From the NCBI GenBank assembly GCA_964650245.1, contig CAZYQK010000021.1, positions 1 to 29,283 on the forward strand: DNA of 29,283 bases, given 5' to 3'. The translations under genes and the position numbers were made by a program. This document shows, piece after piece, positions 17,801-24,190 of this stretch. Source of the stretch: WS-2 sp964650245 (GTDB taxonomy: Bacteria; Eisenbacteria; RBG-16-71-46). The stretch's first letter is position 1, and each line of letters opens with the position of its first letter. The notes below the pieces were generated by a model. The model worked only from the letters and a program-made list of their open reading frames with translations. It did no database searches and was not told where the DNA came from.

Positions 17801-19560
17801 ACGAGGGGCTGACGCCGCTCACGCGCTACTACTACAAGGTGACAGCTGTGGACTCCTCCGGCAACGAGTCCAGCCAATCGGCCGCGGCCTCGGCCAGCAC
17901 CAACCCGCCGCTGCACGCCATCTTCCCGATCCCGATGGGACGCGAGACGCCCTCCTCGGTGGCGCTCGACCACCTGTACCCCGGCTACCCGCTGGGCATC
18001 GTGGCGGGCGCGGACCTGCTTTACGTCTGGAACCCCGACGGCACGGCCCCGGTGGACGCGGACGGCGCGGGCAGCACCAGCGGCGACTTCACCCGGCGTG
18101 GCGCCTACTACGCGGCCGGTCCCTCGATCGCCGACCTCGACGGAGGCGCGCCAGAGATCGTGGGCGTGTCGTGGGGCACGGAGGCAGATCCGACCGCGAT
18201 CGGCGACTCGATGTTCGTGTGCGTGTTCGATCGCGACGGCAGCGTGAAGCCCGGCTGGCCGAGGCCGACCAGCAACTCGGTGTGGTCGTCGGCGGCGCTC
18301 GGCGACGTCGACGGCGACGGCCAGAAGGAACTCCTGTTCGGCTCGAACGGGGCCAACTTCTACGCCTTCCACGCCGACGGCACGGAGCTGGCGGACGGCG
18401 ATTCGATTCCTGCCACGGTGGGCGTGTTCAAGGTGCTGGGCAACATCTTCAACTACGGCACCCCGGCGCTCGCCGACCTCGATGGAGACAACAAGCTCGA
18501 CATCGTCTACGGCTCGTTCGACGGCAATCTGTACGCCTGGCGCTGGGACGGGACCGACCTGCCCGGTTTCCCGGTCTACCTGGGCGGAAGCATCACGGCA
18601 TCCGCCGCGGTCGGATACCTGGACGGCCCCGGAGACACCCAGCTCGACATCGTGGTGGCCACGAGCCTCGATTCGCTCTACGTCATCCGCGCCGACGGCT
18701 CCCGGCGCGCGCCCTACCCCCGGTGGATCAAGACCTCCGGCACCAGCCGGACCCCGTCGCCGGCCCTCGCCTACATGAACACCGACACCTATCTCGACAT
18801 CGTCTTCGCCAGCACCAACGGCGGCATCTACGTCTACGACCGGAACGGCAACATCGTGGCTCCGTGGCTGGCGCTCCGCTACAGCTCGCTCACCAACAGC
18901 GCCTCCGAGAGCAGCCCGGTGGTGGCCGACATCAACGGTGACGGCAAGGCCGACGTGGTGATGGGAGACGAGACCAGCAGCCTCAGCGCGATCAGCGGCA
19001 CGGGAACCATGCTGCCCGGATTTCCGATCGTGCTGGGCGGCGAGATCAAGGGCGCGCCGGGTTTGTGCGACTGCGACGGCGACGGCCTGACCGAAATCGT
19101 CGTGGCCGGCTGGGACCGGAATCTCTACATGTGGGACTACGACTTCCCGTTCTCGCCGGGCGTGATGCCGCCGTGGCCGCAGTTCCACCACGACGCGGCG
19201 CGAACCGGAAACCCCGCCGCGTACCCGGCCTTCGTCGGTATCGACGACGAGCCCGAGCCTCTGCCCGCGGCGGCCTCGCTCGAGCTCGCGCCTCCCGCCC
19301 CCAACCCGGCGCGCGCGAAGAGCGTGATGTGGTACGCGGTGCCCTCCGCATCCGCCGGCGCCGCCTACGAAGTCGCGGTGTTCGATCTCTCGGGTCGGCG
19401 CCTCAAGACGCTGGAGCGCGGGACGGCACGCGCCGGACGGTTCCCCGTCGAATGGAACCTGCGCGACGGCGAAGGCGCGCCGGTCGGGAACGGCATCTAC
19501 TTCGTGCGCTTCACGCTGGGCCCGGTGGCCCAGTCGCGCAAGCTCGCCGTCGTGCGCTGA
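14821..19560 (+). CDS. Secreted C25 (gingipain-type) cysteine peptidase with FN3, FG-GAP propeller and FlgD-like C-terminal domain
   Basis: A 1579-residue secreted protein. Signal peptide at 1-24; N-terminal pro-domain to about 230; C25 peptidase domain about 235-620 with the expected dyad, H481 in HIGHGYRN and C516 in AINCTSNA. The 35-residue spacing is close to that of gingipains. Next come two Ig-like modules each opened by an acidic calcium-type loop (GLIDAGE, GKPDSGE), an FN3 domain (about 935-1030), and seven FG-GAP/VCBS repeats (about 1097-1460; e.g. DVDGDGQKELLFGS, DINGDGKADVVMGD), enough for a seven-bladed propeller. The last 100 residues (PPAPNPAR...FDLSGRRLKTLE...GNGIYFVRF) are a FlgD/Por-type tail used in FCB bacteria for secretion or surface attachment. 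ATG 14821 has GGGAGAG six bases upstream; the longer frame lacks support. Confidence 0.9.
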   Translation: MRSRLYAAVGIVALGLVLGGAARAGIVLEREFTFDPARVRLVTRDGVTCVEVRGAMPEFRAGLPDLPWLGLRVALPPGERLAGVEMSGLETVALAGGVRLASAIRPVPGLGRIERSVPDPEVFARRGFVPEVPAETGAQGFERGANVASLRVSPVRWNPSTGDLEAVTRLTVRLTLEPTGARPLARERVVAEWEPGVNVAARSLAAAPTAAVERLKRPGPFRPTQIPSLMDSPVEYVIITDGAMESEFQRLADWKTQSGVPAVVRTLDFIKQEYPGGSDDAERIRTFIRDAYSRWGTKWVLLGGDTDVLPTRFPFTQFYNGNYIASDLYYSCLDGNWNDDGDGLYGEGYYSSGNPGDDADLYPEVYVGRAPCVSAAQAELFVDKTLLYEKTPITDYMTNILFFAEVLFPQPWTPGTPVSLDGAELVEEVMPYITTNPAIHIARLYENWTDSTYTPGALLENRQVVLDSLDRGYNIAIHIGHGYRNVMSVGDNNLDNSDAMSITNGDRLINLYAINCTSNAIDFPSIGEAFILNPNGGAVTNIGSTHFDFPTTGRAYEDEYFRLIYQDSVTAIGEAQALAKLPYIGFATYDGVNRWTQMTLLMLGDPELRVFTGTPRSLTVTKAATMTASDSSFTVNVKIGATPLYGARVVAYQAGMDYRVGTTDGAGNVVLGFRPDSVGSFTLTVTGFDCVPYQATVPIVSSSLPVLSADPPLIDDDSLDGTIGNANGLIDAGETIDLRIGLRNSGGLAAPSVVGTLGTTDPDVSIPVSGCAYDSVPAGGTSNPATGFRIVVPYGVEDQREAPFTLALADGNGRSYAARLQLVVRAPELRHFSHSVLDQGGNSDGKPDSGETVIYYVKLRNLGTGIAQSVTGKLRSLDGLSTVQDSTATWGDISPGQEKQADALVFVPSSTTAKLQLELSDLYGVLFMQMLDLSAPATPVGVGGVGRATNIEVAWAKSASADLLGYNCYRSLSSSGPYARVNTVPTDRIATLTDEGLTPLTRYYYKVTAVDSSGNESSQSAAASASTNPPLHAIFPIPMGRETPSSVALDHLYPGYPLGIVAGADLLYVWNPDGTAPVDADGAGSTSGDFTRRGAYYAAGPSIADLDGGAPEIVGVSWGTEADPTAIGDSMFVCVFDRDGSVKPGWPRPTSNSVWSSAALGDVDGDGQKELLFGSNGANFYAFHADGTELADGDSIPATVGVFKVLGNIFNYGTPALADLDGDNKLDIVYGSFDGNLYAWRWDGTDLPGFPVYLGGSITASAAVGYLDGPGDTQLDIVVATSLDSLYVIRADGSRRAPYPRWIKTSGTSRTPSPALAYMNTDTYLDIVFASTNGGIYVYDRNGNIVAPWLALRYSSLTNSASESSPVVADINGDGKADVVMGDETSSLSAISGTGTMLPGFPIVLGGEIKGAPGLCDCDGDGLTEIVVAGWDRNLYMWDYDFPFSPGVMPPWPQFHHDAARTGNPAAYPAFVGIDDEPEPLPAAASLELAPPAPNPARAKSVMWYAVPSASAGAAYEVAVFDLSGRRLKTLERGTARAGRFPVEWNLRDGEGAPVGNGIYFVRFTLGPVAQSRKLAVVR

Positions 19561-19568
19561 GCCGGAGC

Positions 19569-19602
19569 GCAGAGGCATCTCGAGCCGCAGAGGCACCTCG
19601 AA
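19569..19602. repeat. Short imperfect direct repeat
   Basis: GCAGAGGCATCTCGAG (19569-19584) and GCAGAGGCACCTCGAA (19587-19602) are two 16-base copies at an 18-base period, 14 of 16 identical. They lie between the protease stop and the gltX promoter. No function is apparent. Confidence 0.6.
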
Positions 19603-19612
19603 GCTCGAAGGC

Positions 19613-19642
19613 TTGACCCCGGGACGCCGCGCTCCGTAGTGT
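19613..19642 (+). promoter_or_regulatory. gltX promoter
   Basis: TTGACC (19613-19618), 18-bp spacer, TAGTGT (19637-19642). It covers the alternative GTG start at 19641, so that longer gltX frame is excluded. Confidence 0.62.
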
Positions 19643-19685
19643 GCCCCTCTCGCAACCGCAGACCGACACGAGGAACTCGCTCCCG

Positions 19686-21158
19686 ATGAGTGTCCGCGTC
19701 CGCTTCGCGCCCAGCCCCTCCGGCTTCCTGCATGTCGGCGGCGCCCGCACCGCGCTCTACAACTACCTGTTCGCACGGCGCCACGGGGGCACGTTTCTGT
19801 TGCGCATCGAGGACACCGACGCCGCTCGCTCCACCCAGGAGTCGGTGAGCGCGATACTCGAAGGCCTGCGCTGGCTCGGGCTCCACTGGGACGAGGGACC
19901 GGATGTCGGCGGGGGGTACGGCCCCTATTTTCAGTCCGCGCGGCGCGATGGGTACCGGCGCCACGCCGAGGAGTTGCTCGCCTCCGGCCGCGCCTACCGC
20001 TGCTGGTGCGCGCCCGAGGAGCTCGAATCCCGGCGCGAGGCCCAGAGCCGGCGCGGCGAGCCGCCACGCTACGACGGCCGCTGTCGCAGGCTCGAGGCCG
20101 CGGAGCGTGAGCGGCTCGCGGGCGCGGGACAACCTGCGGCGCTCCGCTTCGCGCTGACCGGCTCCGGCGAAACCGCGTGGGACGACGTGGTGCGCGGGCG
20201 GGTGACGTTCCAGAACGAATTACTGGACGACTTCGTGCTGATGCGCTCGGATGGGCTCCCGACCTACAACTTTGCGTGCGTGGTCGACGACCACGCGATG
20301 GAGATCACGCACGTGATCCGCGGGGACGATCACATTTCGAACACTCCGCGCCAGATCCTGCTGTTCCAGGCGCTCGGCTGGACCCCTCCGGCCTTCGCCC
20401 ACGCGTCGATGATCCTGGGCGCCGACGGTACGCGGCTCTCGAAGCGACACGGCGCCACCTCGGTGGAGTCGTTCCGCGATCTGGGCTATCTCCCGGCCGC
20501 CATGATGAACTTCCTGGCGCTGCTGGGGTGGGCCTTCGACGGGGAGCGCGAGTTGTTCACGCTCGAGGAGCTGGAACGGCTGTTCAGCCTCGAGCGGGTC
20601 AATCCCAACCCGGCGGTGTTCAACCTCGACAAGCTCGAGTGGATGAACGGCCAGCACCTGAGGCGACTGGACGAGCCCGAGCGCGTGGGGCTGGTCGAGG
20701 CGTTCCTGGCGCGCCGCGGTCACGACCTCACGGGGCGCTCCGCCGAGTGGCGTGCGACCCTGGTCCGCGCGATCGGCGACCGGCTCAAGACCCTGGCCGA
20801 CGCCGAGCGCTACGGACGGTTCGCGCTGAGCGATGCGCTCGAAATGGACGAGGGGGCGTGGTCCGAGCTGCGGGAGCGCGACGAGGTCGGACCGCGGTTG
20901 GAGGCCCTTGGGAACAGGCTCGGCGCGCTTTCGGAATTCACGCTCGAGGCCCTCGAGCGCGAGACGCGGGGTCTCGCGGCCGAACTCGGCATCAAGGCCG
21001 GGGAGCTGATCTCGCTCGCGCGGGTGGCGCTCACCGGGCACAAGGTGAGCCCGGGCATCTTCGAGGTCCTGTGGCTGCTGGGACGCGAGCGATCGCTCGC
21101 GCGACTCGCGGCGTCGGCGCTTCGCTGGCGGGAGGAGTCCCCGCGCGCGCGGGTGTGA
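19686..21158 (+). CDS. gltX: Glutamyl-tRNA synthetase
   Basis: A 490-residue class I aminoacyl-tRNA synthetase that charges tRNA with glutamate. The HIGH-type motif is SGFLHVGGARTAL (HVGG 16-19), and the KMSKS-type motif is TRLSKRHGATS (L251-R254). Three cysteines, C106, C108 and C133, have exactly the 2- and 25-residue spacing of the zinc site in E. coli GluRS; the fourth ligand position is Arg here, so zinc binding is uncertain. The C-terminal helical anticodon-binding region follows from about 320. ATG 19686 is chosen because the protein begins MSVRVRFAPSPSG as in the family and GAGGA lies 11 bases upstream. The gene is followed by tRNA-Gln and tRNA-Glu genes, each with its own promoter, which raises the possibility of a non-discriminating enzyme that also charges tRNA-Gln. 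Confidence 0.97.
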   Translation: MSVRVRFAPSPSGFLHVGGARTALYNYLFARRHGGTFLLRIEDTDAARSTQESVSAILEGLRWLGLHWDEGPDVGGGYGPYFQSARRDGYRRHAEELLASGRAYRCWCAPEELESRREAQSRRGEPPRYDGRCRRLEAAERERLAGAGQPAALRFALTGSGETAWDDVVRGRVTFQNELLDDFVLMRSDGLPTYNFACVVDDHAMEITHVIRGDDHISNTPRQILLFQALGWTPPAFAHASMILGADGTRLSKRHGATSVESFRDLGYLPAAMMNFLALLGWAFDGERELFTLEELERLFSLERVNPNPAVFNLDKLEWMNGQHLRRLDEPERVGLVEAFLARRGHDLTGRSAEWRATLVRAIGDRLKTLADAERYGRFALSDALEMDEGAWSELRERDEVGPRLEALGNRLGALSEFTLEALERETRGLAAELGIKAGELISLARVALTGHKVSPGIFEVLWLLGRERSLARLAASALRWREESPRARV

Positions 21159-21190
21159 GCGCGGCGGGCGGTGGGGCGCGCCGACCGTGG

Positions 21191-21220
21191 TTGCCCGGGG
21201 CGCGATCGCTTTGCTAGATT
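21191..21220 (+). promoter_or_regulatory. tRNA-Gln promoter
   Basis: TTGCCC (21191-21196), 18-bp spacer, TAGATT (21215-21220); start point about 21227, ten bases before the mature tRNA. Confidence 0.58.
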
Positions 21221-21236
21221 GTCGCGCCGTTTCCGC

Positions 21237-21310
21237 TGCCCGGTGGTGTAACGGTAGCACGACTGGCTCTGGACCAGTTAGTCGAGGTTCGAATCCTTGC
21301 CGGGCAGCCA
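21237..21310 (+). tRNA. tRNA-Gln (anticodon CUG)
   Basis: Complete cloverleaf: acceptor TGCCCGG (21237-21243) pairs with CCGGGCA (21300-21306); anticodon stem ACTGG/CCAGT holds loop CTCTGGA, giving anticodon CTG (reads CAG); T-arm loop TTCGAAT; discriminator G and encoded CCA (21308-21310). The first pair is U1-A72, the pair known to mark tRNA-Gln for the amidotransferase GatCAB as well as for GlnRS. Confidence 0.96.
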
Positions 21311-21384
21311 TTTCCCCGCGCGCGAGAGCTCCGCGCGGTGCCCACGATCGCGCCGTGGCGCCCACGTCGCGCCCACGTCGCGAC

Positions 21385-21414
21385 TTGACCGCGGGTGGCT
21401 CGCGCCGATAGATT
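21385..21414 (+). promoter_or_regulatory. tRNA-Glu promoter
   Basis: TTGACC (21385-21390), 18-bp spacer, TAGATT (21409-21414); start point about 21421, about 45 bases before the tRNA. The cleanest example of the promoter type in this window. Confidence 0.65.
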
Positions 21415-21465
21415 GCCCGCGCCCCGCCGCCCGGGCGGTCGCACCAGCCCCGGCGCGGGTCCTGT

Positions 21466-21541
21466 GGCGCTATCGTCTAGGGGTCCAGGACAGGTGGTTC
21501 TCAGCCATCAGACCGGGGTTCGAATCCCCGTAGCGCTACCA
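21466..21541 (+). tRNA. tRNA-Glu (anticodon CUC)
   Basis: Complete cloverleaf: acceptor GGCGCTA (21466-21472) with TAGCGCT before discriminator A and encoded CCA (21539-21541); anticodon stem GGTGG/CCATC holds loop TTCTCAG, giving anticodon CTC (reads GAG); T-arm GGGG-TTCGAAT-CCCC. The first acceptor pair is a G1-U72 wobble instead of the usual G-C. Confidence 0.96.
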
Positions 21542-21551
21542 GCCCCGTCTC

Positions 21552-21580
21552 GAGCGGAGGGTGTTTCGAATCCTCCGCTC
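21552..21580 (+). other. 9-bp hairpin resembling a tRNA T-arm/3' end, just after tRNA-Glu
   Basis: GAGCGGAGG (21552-21560), an 11-base loop, and CCTCCGCTC (21572-21580) pair perfectly. The loop ends in TTCGAAT, and the hairpin is followed by CA, so that CTCCA closes it, as in the T-loop and tail of a tRNA with four extra bases (GTGT) in the T-loop. It may be a terminator without a U-tract or a degraded tRNA 3' end. No upstream tRNA half is present. Confidence 0.5.
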
Positions 21581-21624
21581 CAATCGTTCACGGCCGCACC
21601 CGCCGTCCCGCATCCGCCGGCACG

Positions 21625-23220
21625 ATGGAGCCGACCTCGGCCCGCATGACGACCGAGCGCGGGCGCCTCGTGCCGCTGGCGTGGGCCGCGCTGCTGCTGG
21701 TCATCGTCGTGCCGATCGGGTGGGGAGCCCACCAGCCTTTCTCGTGGGACCCCGACAACATCGCTCCCGGCTCGGTGCTGAGAGCCATGGCCGCGCGCTT
21801 CGGCCCCGGCTGGCATTCCTCGTACGGTCCGCTGCCCTACCTGCTCACGGCGGCGGTTTACCTGCCGATCCTGTTCTTCATGCGCCTCGCCGGAGAGCTC
21901 GGGATTCCGAGCGCCACCTATCCGTGGGGCTTCGCGCATCCCGACGTCTCGATCGCGCTGCTCATCATCGCCGCCCGGACCATCAACGTGCTGATGGCGC
22001 TCGCGGTGGTCACGATCGCCGCGCGCGAGCGCCCGCCGTCGCTCCCGGCGCGCCGTGGCTGGCTGCTGCCGCTGCTGGCGCTCGGGTCGGCGACGTTCGT
22101 CTACTACGCGCGCACCTCGAACGTGGAGATCGCCTACCTGTTCTGGCTGTGGCTCGGCATGCACCTGGCCGAGGGCGCGTCAACGGCGCTGCCGCGGCTC
22201 ATGGGCGCGGGGGTCGCGGCGGCCTTCGCGGTGTGCTCGAAGGAGCAGTCGGCCCCGATCGCCGCGGTGATCCTCGGGGCCGCGGCGATCCGCGCATTCC
22301 GGCTGCGTCGGACTCCCGCGGGCCGGATCGGCGCCACGCTCGCCGTCATCATCGCCGCGCTCGCCGCCTACGCGCTGGCGTGGGACCTGCCGTGGAACCT
22401 CCAGGGCTTTCGCGCCCACCACGACTTCATCCTGAACGTTGCGCGCTACGACCGCACCTATCCCGCGACCGCGGCGGGATTTCTGGGGCTAGCGGCGAAC
22501 GTCGTGCGGCTGCTCCCGGTCGCGCTCGGGTGGGGAATCTTGTCGGGTCTCGCCCTCGCGCTCGCGCTGCGCGTGCCCGTCGGCGGTCTGGGATTGCGCG
22601 CGCTCGCGATCGGCGCCTACCTGGTGGCTTTCATCGCCGCGATCGGCTACGTCTATCCGCGCTTCCTGCTGCCGGTGTTGCTGATCGCCCTGCCGCTCGC
22701 GGCGCGGGGATGGAACGCGGCGTGGAATGCGTTCGGCCGGCGACGCCTGCTCGGTTCCGCCCTCGCGGCGACGTTCGCGGCGCTGCTGCTCACCGGCGGG
22801 CCCAACCTGGGCGCGCTCCAGCTCCGTGATCCGCGTTACGAGGCCGAGCGCTGGCTCGCGGCGAACGTCCCGGCGGGCGGCACGGTGGAGGTCGCCGGCA
22901 ATCCGCGCTTCCAGGCCCGGGCGCCTCGCGGCCGCACGGTGTTCTACACCACGCTCGAGTCCATTCGGCGCGACCACCGCGGCCCGCGCGGCGACGTGGT
23001 GCTGCTCTCCACGCTCGACGCGTCGTACTTCAGGAGCGATCCGGTGCCGCGCGCCGTCTGGTGGGATTCGCTGGCCGGACCGGCCGCGGTCCACTACCGG
23101 CGCGCGCGGGTCTTCAGGCCCGGCGCCGGCGCCGGGCTCGCCCGCGGACTCTTCGTCTCGCCCACGGTCGACCTGTACCTGCGCGCCGAACCCGGAGCGC
23201 AGGCCACGGGCTCGCCGTGA
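21625..23220 (+). CDS. Polytopic membrane protein, GT-C-like (GT39/PMT-type) glycosyltransferase
   Basis: A 531-residue protein with about ten predicted membrane helices (e.g. 16-33, 72-90, 133-150, 190-205, 235-255, 285-310, 320-350) and a soluble C-terminal domain (about 400-531). The first outer loop after helix 1 carries WDPDN (41-45), the acidic position expected in GT-C enzymes that use lipid-linked sugars, and a second loop has WHSSYGPLPY. Helical pattern and loop fit the PMT_2/ArnT-like superfamily; the acceptor is unknown. An alternative start is ATG 21646. No Shine-Dalgarno or promoter was found between the tRNA-Glu hairpin and the start, so it may be read through from the tRNA-Glu promoter. 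It precedes the polysaccharide locus by 1 kb. Confidence 0.72.
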   Translation: MEPTSARMTTERGRLVPLAWAALLLVIVVPIGWGAHQPFSWDPDNIAPGSVLRAMAARFGPGWHSSYGPLPYLLTAAVYLPILFFMRLAGELGIPSATYPWGFAHPDVSIALLIIAARTINVLMALAVVTIAARERPPSLPARRGWLLPLLALGSATFVYYARTSNVEIAYLFWLWLGMHLAEGASTALPRLMGAGVAAAFAVCSKEQSAPIAAVILGAAAIRAFRLRRTPAGRIGATLAVIIAALAAYALAWDLPWNLQGFRAHHDFILNVARYDRTYPATAAGFLGLAANVVRLLPVALGWGILSGLALALALRVPVGGLGLRALAIGAYLVAFIAAIGYVYPRFLLPVLLIALPLAARGWNAAWNAFGRRRLLGSALAATFAALLLTGGPNLGALQLRDPRYEAERWLAANVPAGGTVEVAGNPRFQARAPRGRTVFYTTLESIRRDHRGPRGDVVLLSTLDASYFRSDPVPRAVWWDSLAGPAAVHYRRARVFRPGAGAGLARGLFVSPTVDLYLRAEPGAQATGSP

Positions 23221-23230
23221 GCGCGCCCGT

Positions 23231-23719
23231 TCAAGGCGCGCGCCACACCGTGGCGCCCGCTCCGTCCCGCAGCGTGAGTCCCGCCGCGTCCGCCCCGGCG
23301 ATCCCGACCAGCGTCCGGCTGTGGCCGTCGGCGCCGGCCAGCACCAAGCCCGGGGTGCCGTCGCTCGCGAGCTGAAGCTCGGCGCGCGTCACGCCGCGCT
23401 CGTCGCTCAGACGCAGCTCCACGGCGCCGTCGGTTTTCACCAGCCAGAGCGCGCGCGCCTTGCCGCGCTCGTTGTTCAGCCGAAGTGCGGCGGTGCCGTC
23501 CTTCCACACCCCGAGCTCGCCGCGCGGCCGGAGCTGACGATCGTGGAGCACGAACTGCTCGGCGCTGACAACCCGGCTGGACGGGGCCAGCTGCCACGCC
23601 ACCAGCGCCAGGGCGAGTAGCGCGAGCATGCCCGTGATCCCGGTGAGCCTGCGGCTGCGACGCTCGAGCTTCTCCAGTCGCTCTTCGAGCCCGGGTGCGA
23701 CCGATCGTTTGTCGTCCAT
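23231..23719 (-). CDS. Membrane-anchored coiled-coil protein with 23-residue solenoid repeats
   Basis: A 162-residue protein of no recognised family. Residues 9-26 are charged and helical (LEERLEKLERRSRRL, probable coiled coil), 28-46 are a single membrane helix (ITGMLALLALALVAWQLAP), and the rest is a tandem repeat. Four consecutive units of exactly 23 residues begin FVLHDRQL, LRLNNERG, LRLSDERG and LVLAGADG, then a partial unit LTLRDGAG ends the protein. Pattern: hxLxxxxG..R..L.....DG, which suggests a small beta-solenoid outside the membrane. The ATG at 23719 has GAGAGGA about seven bases upstream; the longer frame to 23839 is less likely. It converges on the glycosyltransferase gene (10-base gap) and diverges from the polysaccharide operon. 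Confidence 0.75.
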   Translation of the reverse strand: MDDKRSVAPGLEERLEKLERRSRRLTGITGMLALLALALVAWQLAPSSRVVSAEQFVLHDRQLRPRGELGVWKDGTAALRLNNERGKARALWLVKTDGAVELRLSDERGVTRAELQLASDGTPGLVLAGADGHSRTLVGIAGADAAGLTLRDGAGATVWRAP

Positions 23720-24190
23720 CGCGCGTTCCTCTCGTGTTGAAGGTCCGGGACCGGGGTCGGTCCCTCGCATGTGGTTCGGTTCAAATTGGACCATCGCGCC
23801 CGCACCGTGCGATCCGCCACACGGCATCGCAAGATGCATGCTCTCACGCGGCTAAGACCTTACGGTGGCTTTTCTTGACACTCTTCTCCACAGCCCAATA
23901 GAATGAGGGCGACGAAGCGCACCGCTCGGGGGAAGTGCTCACCCGGATGGAGGAATCTGCCGACCTCAGGCATAGACTGCCGGCGCACCCCACCGGGACG
24001 ATCCCGACGGGCCGCCGACGGGCAGCAGGGGCATGAACCTCGCTGAGTTCGGCGACGGGCACGCCGTGTCCGTCGCGGGGCGGCCTCGCGTTCGGCAACC
24101 CTTGCCGGTATTCACCAGTTGCCACCTCACCACCTGCCTGTCCCAGGGCCGCGCGGCCAGGGGGCGGTTCCGGACTGCCGGGATGACTAC
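23720..24190. other. Intergenic control region: divergent upstream DNA and long exopolysaccharide leader
   Basis: This is the longest gap in the window. 23747-23764 is a short hairpin (GGGACC, loop, GGTCCC) in the leader of the minus-strand repeat protein; 23824-23837 is GCATC-GCAA-GATGC. The strong promoter at 23875 starts a leader of about 280 nt. The leader contains two small frames: 23947-24036 (29 codons) and 24033-24200 (55 codons, GC-rich third positions). They overlap each other as ATGA, and the second runs over the start of the exopolysaccharide gene. I recognise no riboswitch consensus. Confidence 0.5.
23875..23904 (+). promoter_or_regulatory. Promoter of the exopolysaccharide operon
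   Basis: TTGACA (23875-23880) is a perfect -35; after 18 bp TAGAAT (23899-23904) matches TATAAT at five of six positions. An AT-rich stretch lies just upstream (GGCTTTTC). This is the strongest promoter of the window; the start point is near 23911. Confidence 0.7.

Noticed and set aside
17563..20067. Minus-strand open frame of 834 codons
   Set aside because: Opposite the FG-GAP propeller and the start of gltX; Val/Asp-rich without any domain.
24155..24185. JUMPStart/ops-like element before the exopolysaccharide gene (GCCAGGGGGCGGT)
   Set aside because: Only the first half resembles the enterobacterial element; the GTAGCGTG core read by RfaH is absent, and GC-rich DNA gives such matches by chance.
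23905..24190. Possible riboswitch in the long leader
   Set aside because: I could not find the conserved core of a c-di-GMP, cobalamin, TPP or SAM riboswitch; only a covariance-model search could decide.
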